A DNA stretch of 64,000 nt, taken from positions 2,418,001-2,482,000 of the forward strand of contig CAWCFV010000002.1 of the NCBI GenBank assembly GCA_963794995.1. Reading direction: 5' to 3'. Under the pieces are notes generated by a model. That model searched no databases and was not told where the DNA came from. It saw nothing but the letters and a program-made list of their open reading frames with translations. This document shows, in pieces, positions 9,500-17,706 of this stretch; positions within the stretch are counted from its first letter, which is position 1; each line of letters begins with the position of its first letter. This DNA comes from CAWCFV01 sp963794995 (GTDB lineage: Bacteria; Actinomycetota; Actinomycetes; JACCUZ01). A program made the position numbers and the translations under genes.

Positions 9500-10693
9500 G
9501 TGCACATCCACTTCCTGCTCATGAATGCCTTCTCCCTGGGCGGCACGATCCGGACCACGCTGAACACGGCGGCGGAGCTGGCGCGCCGCCACGACGTCGA
9601 GGTGGTCAGCGTCTACCGGCGCCGGCCGACAGCCCGGTTCGCCCCGGACCCCGCGGTACGCGTGCGGGTGCTCTCCGAGCAGGTGCCTCCCGACGGTGAC
9701 CTCGCCCGGCACCCGCTCGGCCGGTGCGCCGGGGTGGAGGAGGCGATGCGGCGGGTGCCGAGCGTTCTGGTGCCGCGCAGCGAGCGTCGCTACCAGAACT
9801 TCAGCCTGCTCACCGACGTCAGACTGGCCCGCTACCTGCGCAGGTTCGACGCCGACGTGCTGGTCACGACCCGCCCCGGCCTGAACCTCGCCGCGGCCAG
9901 GCTGGCGCCGCGCTCGGCGGTCAGGGTGGGGCAGGAGCACCTGTTCCTCCAGCAGCACCCCGAGGCGCTGAGGCGTCACATCGCCCGGCACTACCCGAGG
10001 CTGGACGCGGTGAGCTCCCTCACCGAGCGCGACGCGCTCGACTACCGCGACCTCCTGGGCGGGCGGACCCGGGTGGTGCGGATGCCCAACGCGGCGCCCG
10101 CCACCGCCCTGCGCCGGCACGGCGAGGCCCGGGTCGTCCTCGCGGCCGGCCGGTTGACCCGCCAGAAGGGCTTCGACCTGCTGCTGGACGCCTGGGTCGG
10201 GGTGGCCCGCCGCCACCCCGGCTGGCAGCTGCACGTGTACGGCTCTGGACCCGAGCGCGACGCCCTCGTCGCGCAGGCGGACCGTCTCGGGCTCGGCGGG
10301 TCCGTGCGTCTGCGCGGCTACACGGACGACCTGCTGACGAAGATGGCCGAGGCCTCGGCCTTCGTCATGAGCTCGCGGGTCGAGGGCTTCCCGATGGTGC
10401 TGCTCGAGGCGATGGCCGTCGGGCTGCCGGTGGTGAGCTTCGACTGCCGCAACGGCCCCGCCGACATGATCCGGCACGGTCGCAGCGGGCTGCTCGTCCC
10501 CGACCGGGACGTGGCCGCCCTGAGCCGCAGCCTGGGTGACCTGGTGGCCGACGCCACGCTGCGCCGTCGCCTGGGCGACGCGGCCCGGGAGGCCGCGACC
10601 GACTTCGATCTCGAGGCGATCTGCGCCCGGTGGGAGGAGCTGTTCGCCGAGATCGCCGGCGCGAAGGCGGCCCGGGGGAGGGTCCGTGCCTGA
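9500..10693 (+). CDS. Glycosyltransferase family 4
   Basis: 397 residues of GT-B type. The N-terminal domain begins HFLLMNAFSLGGTIRTTL, a typical acceptor-domain start. The C-terminal domain has AAGRLTRQKGFDLLLDAW and the E-x7-E region SSRVEGFPMVLLEAMAVGLP of GT4 enzymes, which bind nucleotide-sugar donors. The GTG at 9500 is preferred because GGGGGTG ends six bases upstream; an in-frame GTG at 9491 is possible. Its stop overlaps the sulfotransferase start by 8 nt, so both probably act on one glycan or glycolipid. The acceptor is unknown. Confidence 0.88.
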   Translation: MHIHFLLMNAFSLGGTIRTTLNTAAELARRHDVEVVSVYRRRPTARFAPDPAVRVRVLSEQVPPDGDLARHPLGRCAGVEEAMRRVPSVLVPRSERRYQNFSLLTDVRLARYLRRFDADVLVTTRPGLNLAAARLAPRSAVRVGQEHLFLQQHPEALRRHIARHYPRLDAVSSLTERDALDYRDLLGGRTRVVRMPNAAPATALRRHGEARVVLAAGRLTRQKGFDLLLDAWVGVARRHPGWQLHVYGSGPERDALVAQADRLGLGGSVRLRGYTDDLLTKMAEASAFVMSSRVEGFPMVLLEAMAVGLPVVSFDCRNGPADMIRHGRSGLLVPDRDVAALSRSLGDLVADATLRRRLGDAAREAATDFDLEAICARWEELFAEIAGAKAARGRVRA

Positions 10694-11798
10694 CCCCGGG
10701 TGCAGTCCCGGCAGTGGCCCCGTGTTCGTGGTGGGCCCGATGGGCTCCGGGACGACGCTGATGCGACTCGTGCTCGACAGCCACGAGAACCTCGCGATGG
10801 CGCCGGAGACCGGGCTGGCCCGGCTGATCCTGGCGCACGAGCACGTGCCGTTCTGGAAGTTCGGCGGCGAGTGGTACTCCCGGCTCGGTCTGAGCGCGGA
10901 CGACCTCGACGCCGAGCTGCGCGCGTTCTACGGCGGCCTCTACCTGCGGTTCGCGCAGCGCCGGGGGGCGCAACGATGGGGGGACAAGACGCCGTTCCAC
11001 ACCTGGCACATGGACCGGCTGGCCAGGGTCTTCCCCGACGCCGCCCTGATCGGGACCGTGCGCCATCCCGGCGCCGTCGCGCTGTCGCTCCAGGAGCGGT
11101 TCGGGTTCACCTGGCAGGCCGGAGTGCGGCACTGGGTCCGCTCCACCACCGAGATGGTCTACCGCGGGTCCCGGCTGGGCGACCGGTTCCTGCTCTGCCG
11201 GTACGAGGACCTGGTCACCGACCCCGAGTCGCCGCTGCGCGAGCTCTTCGCGTGGCTGGGGGAGCCGTGGCAGCCACGGGTGCTCGCCTTCCACGAGGTG
11301 CATCGCGCCCGGGGGACCGACCCGCGGGTCGAGGGCCGCACCCGGTCCGACCGGCCGATCGACTCCGACCGCGTCGCCCGCTGGACGCTCTCGGTCGACG
11401 AGCCCGGTCGCGAGGTCCTGCGGGCCCAGACGGCTGCGCTGGCCGCCCTGCTCGGCTACGACGTCGACCAGCCGGCACCCGCCCGCCCGCTGCGCGGTGT
11501 CGGCGGGCACGGCCTGCTCGTGACGGGGGCCGATCTGGCGGTGCTGGTGGCCGGCGGGAGCGGGATCGACTGGGAGCACCGGCCGCGACCCACGCTGGAG
11601 AACCGCACGATGCGGGCGCAGGACCTGCGCACCCTGCGCGACGCGGCCGCGCGGGCGGCCGGCCGGCACCCGCCGGCCGAGACGTACGGCCGCGCGGCCC
11701 GCGAGACACCGGGGTGGCTGCGTCCCGCCGTCCGGTTGCTGCCGTCCCCGGCGCGTGCCCGGGTCCGGGAGATCCGTCGTGCGCTGCGGCAACGGTGA
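10686..11798 (+). CDS. Sulfotransferase family protein
   Basis: 370 residues. The PAPS-binding motifs are visible: the 5'-phosphosulfate loop GPMGSGTTLM near residue 15, and the 3'-phosphate motif TVRHPGAVALSLQ near residue 122, followed by CRYEDLVTDP typical of the Sulfotransfer_3 group. A GTG start with GGGGGAGG upstream lies inside the end of the GT4 gene, so translation is coupled. The enzyme would transfer sulfate from PAPS to a hydroxyl, presumably on the glycoconjugate built by the preceding GT4. The last 120 residues are an Arg/Ala-rich extension with no recognised domain. Confidence 0.84.
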   Translation: MPDPGCSPGSGPVFVVGPMGSGTTLMRLVLDSHENLAMAPETGLARLILAHEHVPFWKFGGEWYSRLGLSADDLDAELRAFYGGLYLRFAQRRGAQRWGDKTPFHTWHMDRLARVFPDAALIGTVRHPGAVALSLQERFGFTWQAGVRHWVRSTTEMVYRGSRLGDRFLLCRYEDLVTDPESPLRELFAWLGEPWQPRVLAFHEVHRARGTDPRVEGRTRSDRPIDSDRVARWTLSVDEPGREVLRAQTAALAALLGYDVDQPAPARPLRGVGGHGLLVTGADLAVLVAGGSGIDWEHRPRPTLENRTMRAQDLRTLRDAAARAAGRHPPAETYGRAARETPGWLRPAVRLLPSPARARVREIRRALRQR

Positions 11799-11844
11799 CC
11801 CTGTCCTGCTCCGTCGTGTTCGACAGGGGGGTCCTGCACCTGCG

Positions 11845-12246
11845 CTACCCGCCGGCATCCTCCGCGCCGGGGCCGTCCGGCCGCGGGATCGGTCGTCGGC
11901 CCGCGATGCCGAGGTCGCCGCGGTGGTACCAGCCGAGCTCACGGTCGCCCTCGAGCCAGCACAGCAGGACGGCGGCGCCGTCCAGCTCGCTCGGGAAGTC
12001 GACCAGGAGCGGAGCCAGCCCCTTGAGCTCGGCACCGGTCTCCTGCACCGCGGTGAGCAGCTCGTCCAGCCGGGCCTGGGCAGCCTTGAGCTCCGGCAGG
12101 CCGCCGAGCCGGGATGCGGCGCCGCCCGCGGCCGCGGCGGCGAGCTCGGCGGCGTCGGCGCGCAGCGCCACGACCTCGTCGAGGACGGGCAGCAGGTCGC
12201 GGAGCTGGCTGACGGCCTCGTCGACGGTGAAGAGCGGCACGCGCAC
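11845..12246 (-). CDS. DUF2203 family protein
   Basis: 133 residues. It begins with the family start (RVPLFTVDEAVSQLRDLLPVLDEVV), continues as a helical, Ala-rich coiled region, and ends with the conserved CWLEGDRELGWYHRGDLGIAGRRPI block of DUF2203. The function is unknown; it is a small soluble protein. GTG at 12246 (GGTGGGACG upstream) or GTG at 12240 are both possible starts. It lies 47 nt downstream of the DsrE-like gene on the same strand and may be co-transcribed with it. Confidence 0.78.
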   Translation of the reverse strand: MRVPLFTVDEAVSQLRDLLPVLDEVVALRADAAELAAAAAGGAASRLGGLPELKAAQARLDELLTAVQETGAELKGLAPLLVDFPSELDGAAVLLCWLEGDRELGWYHRGDLGIAGRRPIPRPDGPGAEDAGG

Positions 12247-12293
12247 CAGCGTCCCACCGTCCGCGGGGCGCGTCCGGCCGGGTGGTGACCCGG

Positions 12294-12656
12294 TCAGTAG
12301 GTGAGGGTCCGGTCCGCCTCGAACGCGAGCTGCACCAGCCGGTCGGGCATCGCGAACTCCGCGGGTTTCCCCGCCAGGTCGGACTCGGTCACGCCGCGTG
12401 CCTTGCTCGACATCCCGGACACGTAGACGTGGCCGCCGGTCGCGGCGACCGCGTCGAACGAGTCCCGCAGAGAGCCCGTGCCCAGGCCCTGGAGCGAGTC
12501 GAGCACCGCATCGCGCACCAGCTGTACCGCGTCGCCTGCGAGGAAGACGTCGACCTGGTGACCTTCCTCGAGGGCTGCCTTCGACACGAGCAGACCGAGT
12601 GCGGCCCGTGTCGGTGCCTCCGGGCCGCACGTGATGTGGACCAGCAGCTTTCCCAC
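12294..12656 (-). CDS. DsrE/DsrF-like family protein
   Basis: 120 residues with an alpha/beta DsrE-like fold: KLLVHITCGPEAPTRAALGL at the start and VDVFLAGDAVQLV in the middle. The Cys at residue 10 of the first loop and the GMSSKARGV segment are typical of soluble single-domain members, which may handle sulfur or thiols or act as oligomeric binding proteins. The GTG start has GGGAGGTG seven bases upstream. It is separated from the ABC ATPase gene by 117 nt and probably forms its own unit with the DUF2203 gene. Confidence 0.78.
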   Translation of the reverse strand: MGKLLVHITCGPEAPTRAALGLLVSKAALEEGHQVDVFLAGDAVQLVRDAVLDSLQGLGTGSLRDSFDAVAATGGHVYVSGMSSKARGVTESDLAGKPAEFAMPDRLVQLAFEADRTLTY

Positions 12657-12773
12657 GGTGACACCTCCCCCGGGCCCGACCGGGTGCCGACGCCCTCCGA
12701 GGAACGATCACCCGAACCGGCGGCCGCGTCAACGGTCCGGGCCCGGGGCGTCCCGGAACCCCGGGTGTCGTGC

Positions 12774-13730
12774 TCAGGGCAGGTACAGCCGTCGGACGAC
12801 GTCCTCGATCGCCGGCTCGGTGATGGCCAGGTCGCGCAGCTCGACGCGGGCCGACACCGCGGCGACCACGGCGGCCGCGGAGGTCTCCTCCTGGCGGAAC
12901 GCGAGGTGCTGGCGCAGCCCGTCGGCCTCCACCTCGCGCAGCGTGGTGCCCGGGACGTCGGACAGCGGCGGCCCGGGCTCGGCGAGGTCCACGACGAGCA
13001 CCCGCTCGGCACCCACGCGGGCCACCAGGCCGGGCAGGGTGCCGTCGAAGGCGACCTTGCCGTGGTCGACGACGAGGATGCGGTCGCACAGCCGCTCGAT
13101 GTCGGGGAGGTCGTGCGTCGTCAGCAGGATCGTCGTGCCGCGCTCCGTGCGCTCCCGGACGAGGAAGCCCCGTAGCCGCTCCTTGCTCAGCAGGTCCAGC
13201 CCGATGGTGGGCTCGTCGAGCACGAGCAGCCGGGGTGAGTGCAGCAGCGCCGCCGTCACCTCGCCACGCATCCGCTGGCCGAGCGACAGCTGACGGACCG
13301 GGGTGTCGAGGAACGGATCCATGTCGAGCAGCTCGACGCACTCCGCGAACCGAGGGCGCCACTCGGCGTCGGGCAGCCGGTGGATCGCGGCGAGCAGCCG
13401 GAACGAGTCGCGCAGGGGGAGGTCCCACCAGAGCTGGCTGCGCTGGCCGAAGACGACCCCGATCCGCCGGGCCAGCCGGACGCGGTCGCGTACCGGCTCG
13501 AACCCGCAGACGCTGACCCGGCCCGAGGTCGGGACCAGGATCCCGGTGAGCATCTTGATCGTCGTCGACTTCCCGGCGCCGTTGGCGCCGATGTAGCCGA
13601 CGCACTCGCCGGGTTCGATCGCGAACGTCACGCCGTCGACGGCCGGCACCACGTCCCGGGTCCGCCTCAGGCCGCCGGCCTTCCGGCGTACGACGAACTC
13701 GCGCCGCAGGTCCTGCACGTCGACGATCAC
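12774..13730 (-). CDS. ABC exporter ATP-binding protein (COG4586 type)
   Basis: 318 residues. Walker A GANGAGKST (residues 48-56), Q-loop FGQRSQLWWDLP, signature LSLGQRMRGEV, Walker B LLVLDEPTIGLD and switch His in TTHDLPDIERL. The LSLGQ signature and QRSQLWWDLP loop are marks of the COG4586 subgroup, which always pairs with two ABC-2-like permeases (COG4587 and COG3694). Its start overlaps the stop of the adjacent permease gene (GTGA), and the three genes form one operon. The cargo is unknown; the fold predicts an exporter. Confidence 0.92.
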   Translation of the reverse strand: MIVDVQDLRREFVVRRKAGGLRRTRDVVPAVDGVTFAIEPGECVGYIGANGAGKSTTIKMLTGILVPTSGRVSVCGFEPVRDRVRLARRIGVVFGQRSQLWWDLPLRDSFRLLAAIHRLPDAEWRPRFAECVELLDMDPFLDTPVRQLSLGQRMRGEVTAALLHSPRLLVLDEPTIGLDLLSKERLRGFLVRERTERGTTILLTTHDLPDIERLCDRILVVDHGKVAFDGTLPGLVARVGAERVLVVDLAEPGPPLSDVPGTTLREVEADGLRQHLAFRQEETSAAAVVAAVSARVELRDLAITEPAIEDVVRRLYLP

Positions 13731-14566
13731 GACCCGGCCCCCACGTACCGGCGCAGCCCGACCCGCCAGAGCAGCAGGGCGGCGCCCAGCGTGAGCAGCG
13801 ACACGGGCAGCGAGCACCACGACAGCCAGCCGGGCAGTCCGAGCGGGTCGGGCCGGCCGAGCAGCGCGAGGGCGGGCAGGTACGCGACGAAGCCGACCGG
13901 GACGACGAAGGTGAAGAAGCGGCGGACGGCCGTCCCGAAGACGGTGAAGGGGAACTCCGAGAGGTAGTTGCCGCCGTAGGTGAAGGCGTTGGCGAACTCC
14001 ATCCCCTCGACCACCCAGAAACCGATCGTCGACGTCGCGACGAAGACCGCGCTGAAGATGACCGCGCCGGCGACCGGGGTCACCACGAGCAGCGCTGCCC
14101 GCGCCGGCGTCCAGTCGATCCCGGCGACGTGCAGGGCGATGCCGAGGACGACGATGCCGGTCAGCACGCGGCCCAGCCGGCGCAGCGAGAAGTCGCTCGT
14201 GACGAGCTGCCCGAGCGCCGACAGCGGCCGGAGCAGGAAGGCGTCGAACGTCCCCTCCCGCAGGTAGGCCGGCAGCCGGTCGACGTGCCCGACGGCGAGG
14301 TCCGCGATGCCGAAGCTGGTCACGGCCAGGCCGTACATGACCGCGACCTCGGCGTAGCCGAAGCCGCCGAGGCTGTCGACCTGGTGGAAGATGACGTAGA
14401 CCTCGACGAACTCCACCAGCACCAGCAGCACCTGGCTGCCGAGCTCGACCGCGAACGAGGACCGGTAGGAGGCCTGCGCGCTCACCCGGGACCGGACGAG
14501 GGCGAGGTAGGCCTGACGCACCGTGGGCGCGCCGGCGGCCGTCGGGCGCACCGCGGTGTCAGCCAC
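13727..14566 (-). CDS. ABC-2-like permease (COG4587/COG3694 pair member)
   Basis: 279 residues with six predicted membrane segments and the RVSAQASYRSSFAVELGSQVLLVLVEFVEVY start typical of one of the two DUF990-like exporter permeases. It overlaps the ATPase gene by 4 nt and the other permease gene by 8 nt, so all three subunits are made together. It forms half of the membrane channel. The function beyond export is unknown. Confidence 0.87.
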   Translation of the reverse strand: MADTAVRPTAAGAPTVRQAYLALVRSRVSAQASYRSSFAVELGSQVLLVLVEFVEVYVIFHQVDSLGGFGYAEVAVMYGLAVTSFGIADLAVGHVDRLPAYLREGTFDAFLLRPLSALGQLVTSDFSLRRLGRVLTGIVVLGIALHVAGIDWTPARAALLVVTPVAGAVIFSAVFVATSTIGFWVVEGMEFANAFTYGGNYLSEFPFTVFGTAVRRFFTFVVPVGFVAYLPALALLGRPDPLGLPGWLSWCSLPVSLLTLGAALLLWRVGLRRYVGAGS

Positions 14567-15404
14567 CCTGGACCACCAGCCGCCGGGTCGCCCGCGTGAG
14601 CACCAGCCGCCCGGCCAGGAGCAGCCCGGCCGTCCACGCGAGCTGCACGAGCACGGTCCGGACGGCGCCGAGGCCGGTCGCCTGGCCGGTCACCAGGTCG
14701 ATGGGCAGCTGGACGATCGCCGGGAACGGGGTGGCGTACGCGACCGCCTGCAGCCAGCCCGGGAACAGCTGCACCGGCACGAGGTGGCCGCCGAGCAGGC
14801 CGGAGACCAGCACGTAGAGCAGCACGAGGCCACGGATCTCGGTGAGCCAGAACGCCAGCAGGTTGAGCAGGAAGCGGCAGGCGAAGGAGACGCAGACCGC
14901 GAGGAACACCGACAGGGGGAGCAGGGCGAGCGCGGTCGGGTCGTCGGGCCAGTGGAAGCCGAAGAAGACCGCGCCGAACGCGATCGGCGCCGCGGCCCGC
15001 GACACCAGCCCCCAGGCCGCCCGGCCGAGGTCGCTCGCCAGCCAGGACAGCTGGAGGTCGACCGGGCGGGCCAGGTCGACGGCGATGTCACCCGTGCGCA
15101 CCCGGTCGGCCAGCTCGGTCCACCCGAAGATCATGACGACCGCGATGAGCCCCTGGGCCACCCAGGTGTAGGTGGACAGGCTGGCAGCGTCGTACCCGGC
15201 GACCGTGCCGCCGGCCGACTCCGCGACCCCGAGCAGGATCGAGAGCTTGATGACGCCGAAGACGGTGTTGACGAAGACCCCGGCCACCGCGGCCTGCCGG
15301 TAGGTGGACCACCGGCGGAACCCCGCCCCCGCCAGCGCCGCGGCCGGCCGCCAAGTGATCACGTGGACGTGGTCGACCGGCACCGAACGCGGCCCGTACG
15401 CCAC
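14559..15404 (-). CDS. ABC-2-like permease whose start region lies inside a palindromic repeat
   Basis: 281 residues from GTG 15404. From about residue 27 (AGAGFRRWSTYRQAAVAG) it matches the other permease of the COG4586/4587/3694 exporter, with six membrane segments. Residues 1-17 are encoded by a diverged copy of repeat family B (15355-15439). An in-frame GTG at 15362, also within the repeat, would give 267 residues. There is no ATG or GTG between the repeat and the conserved domain, so translation must begin in repeat sequence. No clear ribosome site is seen for either start. It is the first gene of the exporter operon. Confidence 0.83.
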   Translation of the reverse strand: MAYGPRSVPVDHVHVITWRPAAALAGAGFRRWSTYRQAAVAGVFVNTVFGVIKLSILLGVAESAGGTVAGYDAASLSTYTWVAQGLIAVVMIFGWTELADRVRTGDIAVDLARPVDLQLSWLASDLGRAAWGLVSRAAAPIAFGAVFFGFHWPDDPTALALLPLSVFLAVCVSFACRFLLNLLAFWLTEIRGLVLLYVLVSGLLGGHLVPVQLFPGWLQAVAYATPFPAIVQLPIDLVTGQATGLGAVRTVLVQLAWTAGLLLAGRLVLTRATRRLVVQGG

Positions 15405-15439
15405 TGTCAGGTCGAGTTGATCACGTGAACGTGATCAAC
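15355..15439 (-). repeat. Palindromic intergenic repeat family B, diverged copy
   Basis: Read on the minus strand it starts GTTGATCACGTTCACGTG and ends CCACGTCCACGTGATCA, like the 88-nt copies at 59629 and 59772. The segment before the right arm also aligns: TGGCGTACGGGCCGCGTTCGG here against TGGCGTGTGTGCCGCGTCCGG there. It lies between mutY and the ABC permease and overlaps the permease start. Confidence 0.65.
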
Positions 15440-15442
15440 TCG
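15413..15442. promoter_or_regulatory. Perfect 30-nt palindrome between mutY and the ABC exporter
   Basis: Arms CGAGTTGATCACGT and its exact reverse complement are separated by GA. It is unusually AT-rich for this DNA and lies 9 nt before the permease GTG (15404) and 41 nt after the mutY stop. It could be an operator for a dimeric regulator, a mutY terminator, or simply the left arm of repeat B. Confidence 0.55.
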
Positions 15443-15483
15443 GGGAGAGGGGGGCGGCACAAGGGCGAGACCTTACGCCCTGG

Positions 15484-16353
15484 TCAGGGCAGGCGGTAGG
15501 AGCCGCCGTCGGCCACGACGAGGCCGTCGCCCACCAGGCCGGCCAGCGCCCGGTCGCACTGCACCCGGTCCGGCCACACGGCCGCCAGCTCCTCCGCGCC
15601 GGCCGGCCCCGGCCGGTCCCGCAGCACCGCCATCAGCAGGCCGCGCACCTGGCGGTCGGTACCGGCGAAGGCCTGCACCCGCCGTGGCCTCCCGTCGTAG
15701 GCCGGCGACCCGGCCAGCCGCCAGGCGCACCGGTCGCGCAGCGGGCAGGCCTCGCACCGGGGGCTGCGGGCCGTGCAGACCAGCGCCCCGAGCTCCATGA
15801 CCGCGACCGCCCACCGGGCCGCGACCGCCGGCTCGTCCGGCAGCACCGCCTCGGCCCGGGTGCGCTCGGCCGCGGCGAGGGACGGCGGGGGCTGCTCCGC
15901 ACCGCCCAGCGCCCGGGCGAGGACCCGGCGCACGTTGGTGTCGAGCACCGCGTGGCGGGCGCCGTGAGCGAAGGACATCACCGCGGCCGCCGTGTAGTCG
16001 CCCACCCCCGGCAGGGCACGCAGCCCCGCGTACGTCCTGGGCAGCTCACCACCGTGCCGCGCGACGACCTCCCCGGCGGCGGCGTGCAGCCGCAGCGCGC
16101 GCCGGGGGTAGCCGAGGCGCCCCCAGAGCCGGACGGCCTCACCGGCGGGCTCGGCGGCCAGCGCGGCCGGCGTCGGCCAGCGGTCCAGCCACGCCCGGTA
16201 CACCGGGGCGACCCGCGCGACCGGGGTCTGCTGCAGCATCACCTCGCTCACGAGGACCGCCCAGGCGCCGGTGCCTGCCGCCCGCCACGGCAGGTCGCGC
16301 GCGTGTCCGGCGTACCAGGACAGGACCGGGGCGTGCAGCGGCGAGTCGGGCAT
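15484..16353 (-). CDS. mutY: A/G-specific adenine glycosylase MutY
   Basis: 289 residues, the usual short actinobacterial form without the Nudix-like C-terminal domain. The HhH-GPD core carries the catalytic Glu in SEVMLQQTPVARV, the hairpin LPGVGDYTAAA, the catalytic Asp in VLDTNVRRVLAR, and a [4Fe-4S] loop with C-x6-C-x2-C-x5-C (CTARSPRCEACPLRDRC). It removes adenine mispaired with 8-oxoguanine. In M. tuberculosis mutY also lies near disA and radA; here cheBRW is inserted between them on the opposite strand. The ATG at 16353 has no strong ribosome site. Confidence 0.95.
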   Translation of the reverse strand: MPDSPLHAPVLSWYAGHARDLPWRAAGTGAWAVLVSEVMLQQTPVARVAPVYRAWLDRWPTPAALAAEPAGEAVRLWGRLGYPRRALRLHAAAGEVVARHGGELPRTYAGLRALPGVGDYTAAAVMSFAHGARHAVLDTNVRRVLARALGGAEQPPPSLAAAERTRAEAVLPDEPAVAARWAVAVMELGALVCTARSPRCEACPLRDRCAWRLAGSPAYDGRPRRVQAFAGTDRQVRGLLMAVLRDRPGPAGAEELAAVWPDRVQCDRALAGLVGDGLVVADGGSYRLP

Positions 16354-16518
16354 GACGACCGCGATCCTCGCACCCGTGCGGGGCCCGGCCGTCCCGGGGC
16401 ACGGCCTGCCTCAAGGTCGGCCCCCGGACTGACGATTCGTGACGCAGGGCGCAGCACACCGCGACGTCCTCTCGGACCGACGCGTGCGGAAGGTGGCGGG
16501 CCCGCCAGTGAGTCGCCG

Positions 16519-17706
16519 ATGTCGATGACCGGTGCGCACCCCGGGGCGACCCTTCCCGACGGCGGCGACGCCACCCTGCCGCTGGCCGTCGTGGTGGTGG
16601 CCGAGACCCGCACCAGGACCCGCGCGCTGCGGACCCTCCTGTCCGTCCCGGGGTTCCACGTCGCCGGCGAGGCGCTCACCGCCGCGACGGCGGAGGCCGC
16701 GGTCGTCGCGCACCAGCCCGGTGCCGTCCTGCTCGACCTGGACCCCGCGCACGGCGGCATCGAGGCCATCGAGCGGATCATGGGCACCCGGCCCACGCCC
16801 GTCGTCGTCTGCGGGGCCCTGGCCGGCCACGCCGAGGCGGCGTTCGCGGCCGGGGCGGTCGACGTCGTCGGCGCGCTGGACGCCGCGCCGGGCTCGCCGG
16901 CGTACCCGTCGGCCCTGCTCCGGCACCTCCGGGTGGCCAGCCGGGCCCGCGTGATCACCCATCCGCGCAACCGGCTCCGGGCGCGCGGCCTGGAGGGCGT
17001 CCGGCCGGTGCCGCCGGTGCCGCCGGTCCCCGTGGCCCGGCCGCCCCGGCCCGTCCTCCCTGCGTCGGCCGTCCCCCAGTCGTCCCCCGCGGCGCCCGCG
17101 ACCGGTCTGCGGCAGGTGCGGATCGTCGTCGTCGGCGCCTCCACCGGCGGGCCGCCGGCCCTCGCGACGCTGCTGAACGACCTGCCGCCGGACCTCGACG
17201 TGCCGGTCCTCGTCGTCCAGCACATGGCTGACGGCTTCGTCGAGAGCCTGGCGACCTGGCTGGACGACATCTCGCCGCTGCCCGTCGTCCTCGCCCAGCA
17301 CGGCCGGCGGCTGCTGCCCGGCGTGGTGCACGTCGCGCCGGCCGGTGTGAACACCATCGTGCGCCCCGGGCTGCGGGTCGAGCTGCGGACCCCGCCGGCC
17401 GGCCAGTTCCACGTGCCCGGCGTCGATGCGGCGTTCACCAGCGCCGCGGCGGTGTGCGGCTCGCACGCCGTCGGCGTGCTGCTCACCGGGATGGGGCGCG
17501 ACGGTGCGGCCGGGCTGCGCGTCCTGCGCGACGCCGGCGCGCTCACGCTCGGCCAGGACGAGCCCACCTGCGTGGTCTACGGGATGCCCGCCGCCGCGCT
17601 GGCCCTGGGCGCGGTGCACCGGGAGCTTCCCCTCGCGCAGATCGGGCCGGCCGTCGTCGCCGCCGTCGACTCCGGCCTGGACGGCCTGTCGGGGGGACGG
17701 CCGTGA
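16519..17706 (+). CDS. cheB: Chemotaxis protein-glutamate methylesterase CheB with a degenerate receiver
   Basis: 395 residues. The C-terminal CheB domain has the full triad: Ser208 in GASTGG, His235 in VQHM and Asp328 in GMGRDGAAG, at nearly the spacing of enteric CheB. The N-terminal receiver is degraded: it keeps an Asp at residue 73 (LLDLD) but lacks the acidic pair near the first strand (VVVAETR) and the conserved Lys. A Pro-rich linker (about 155-195) joins the domains. It demethylates or deamidates chemoreceptor glutamates. The start is the ATG at 16519 or 16525. Its stop overlaps cheR (GTGA). Confidence 0.92.
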   Translation: MSMTGAHPGATLPDGGDATLPLAVVVVAETRTRTRALRTLLSVPGFHVAGEALTAATAEAAVVAHQPGAVLLDLDPAHGGIEAIERIMGTRPTPVVVCGALAGHAEAAFAAGAVDVVGALDAAPGSPAYPSALLRHLRVASRARVITHPRNRLRARGLEGVRPVPPVPPVPVARPPRPVLPASAVPQSSPAAPATGLRQVRIVVVGASTGGPPALATLLNDLPPDLDVPVLVVQHMADGFVESLATWLDDISPLPVVLAQHGRRLLPGVVHVAPAGVNTIVRPGLRVELRTPPAGQFHVPGVDAAFTSAAAVCGSHAVGVLLTGMGRDGAAGLRVLRDAGALTLGQDEPTCVVYGMPAAALALGAVHRELPLAQIGPAVVAAVDSGLDGLSGGRP

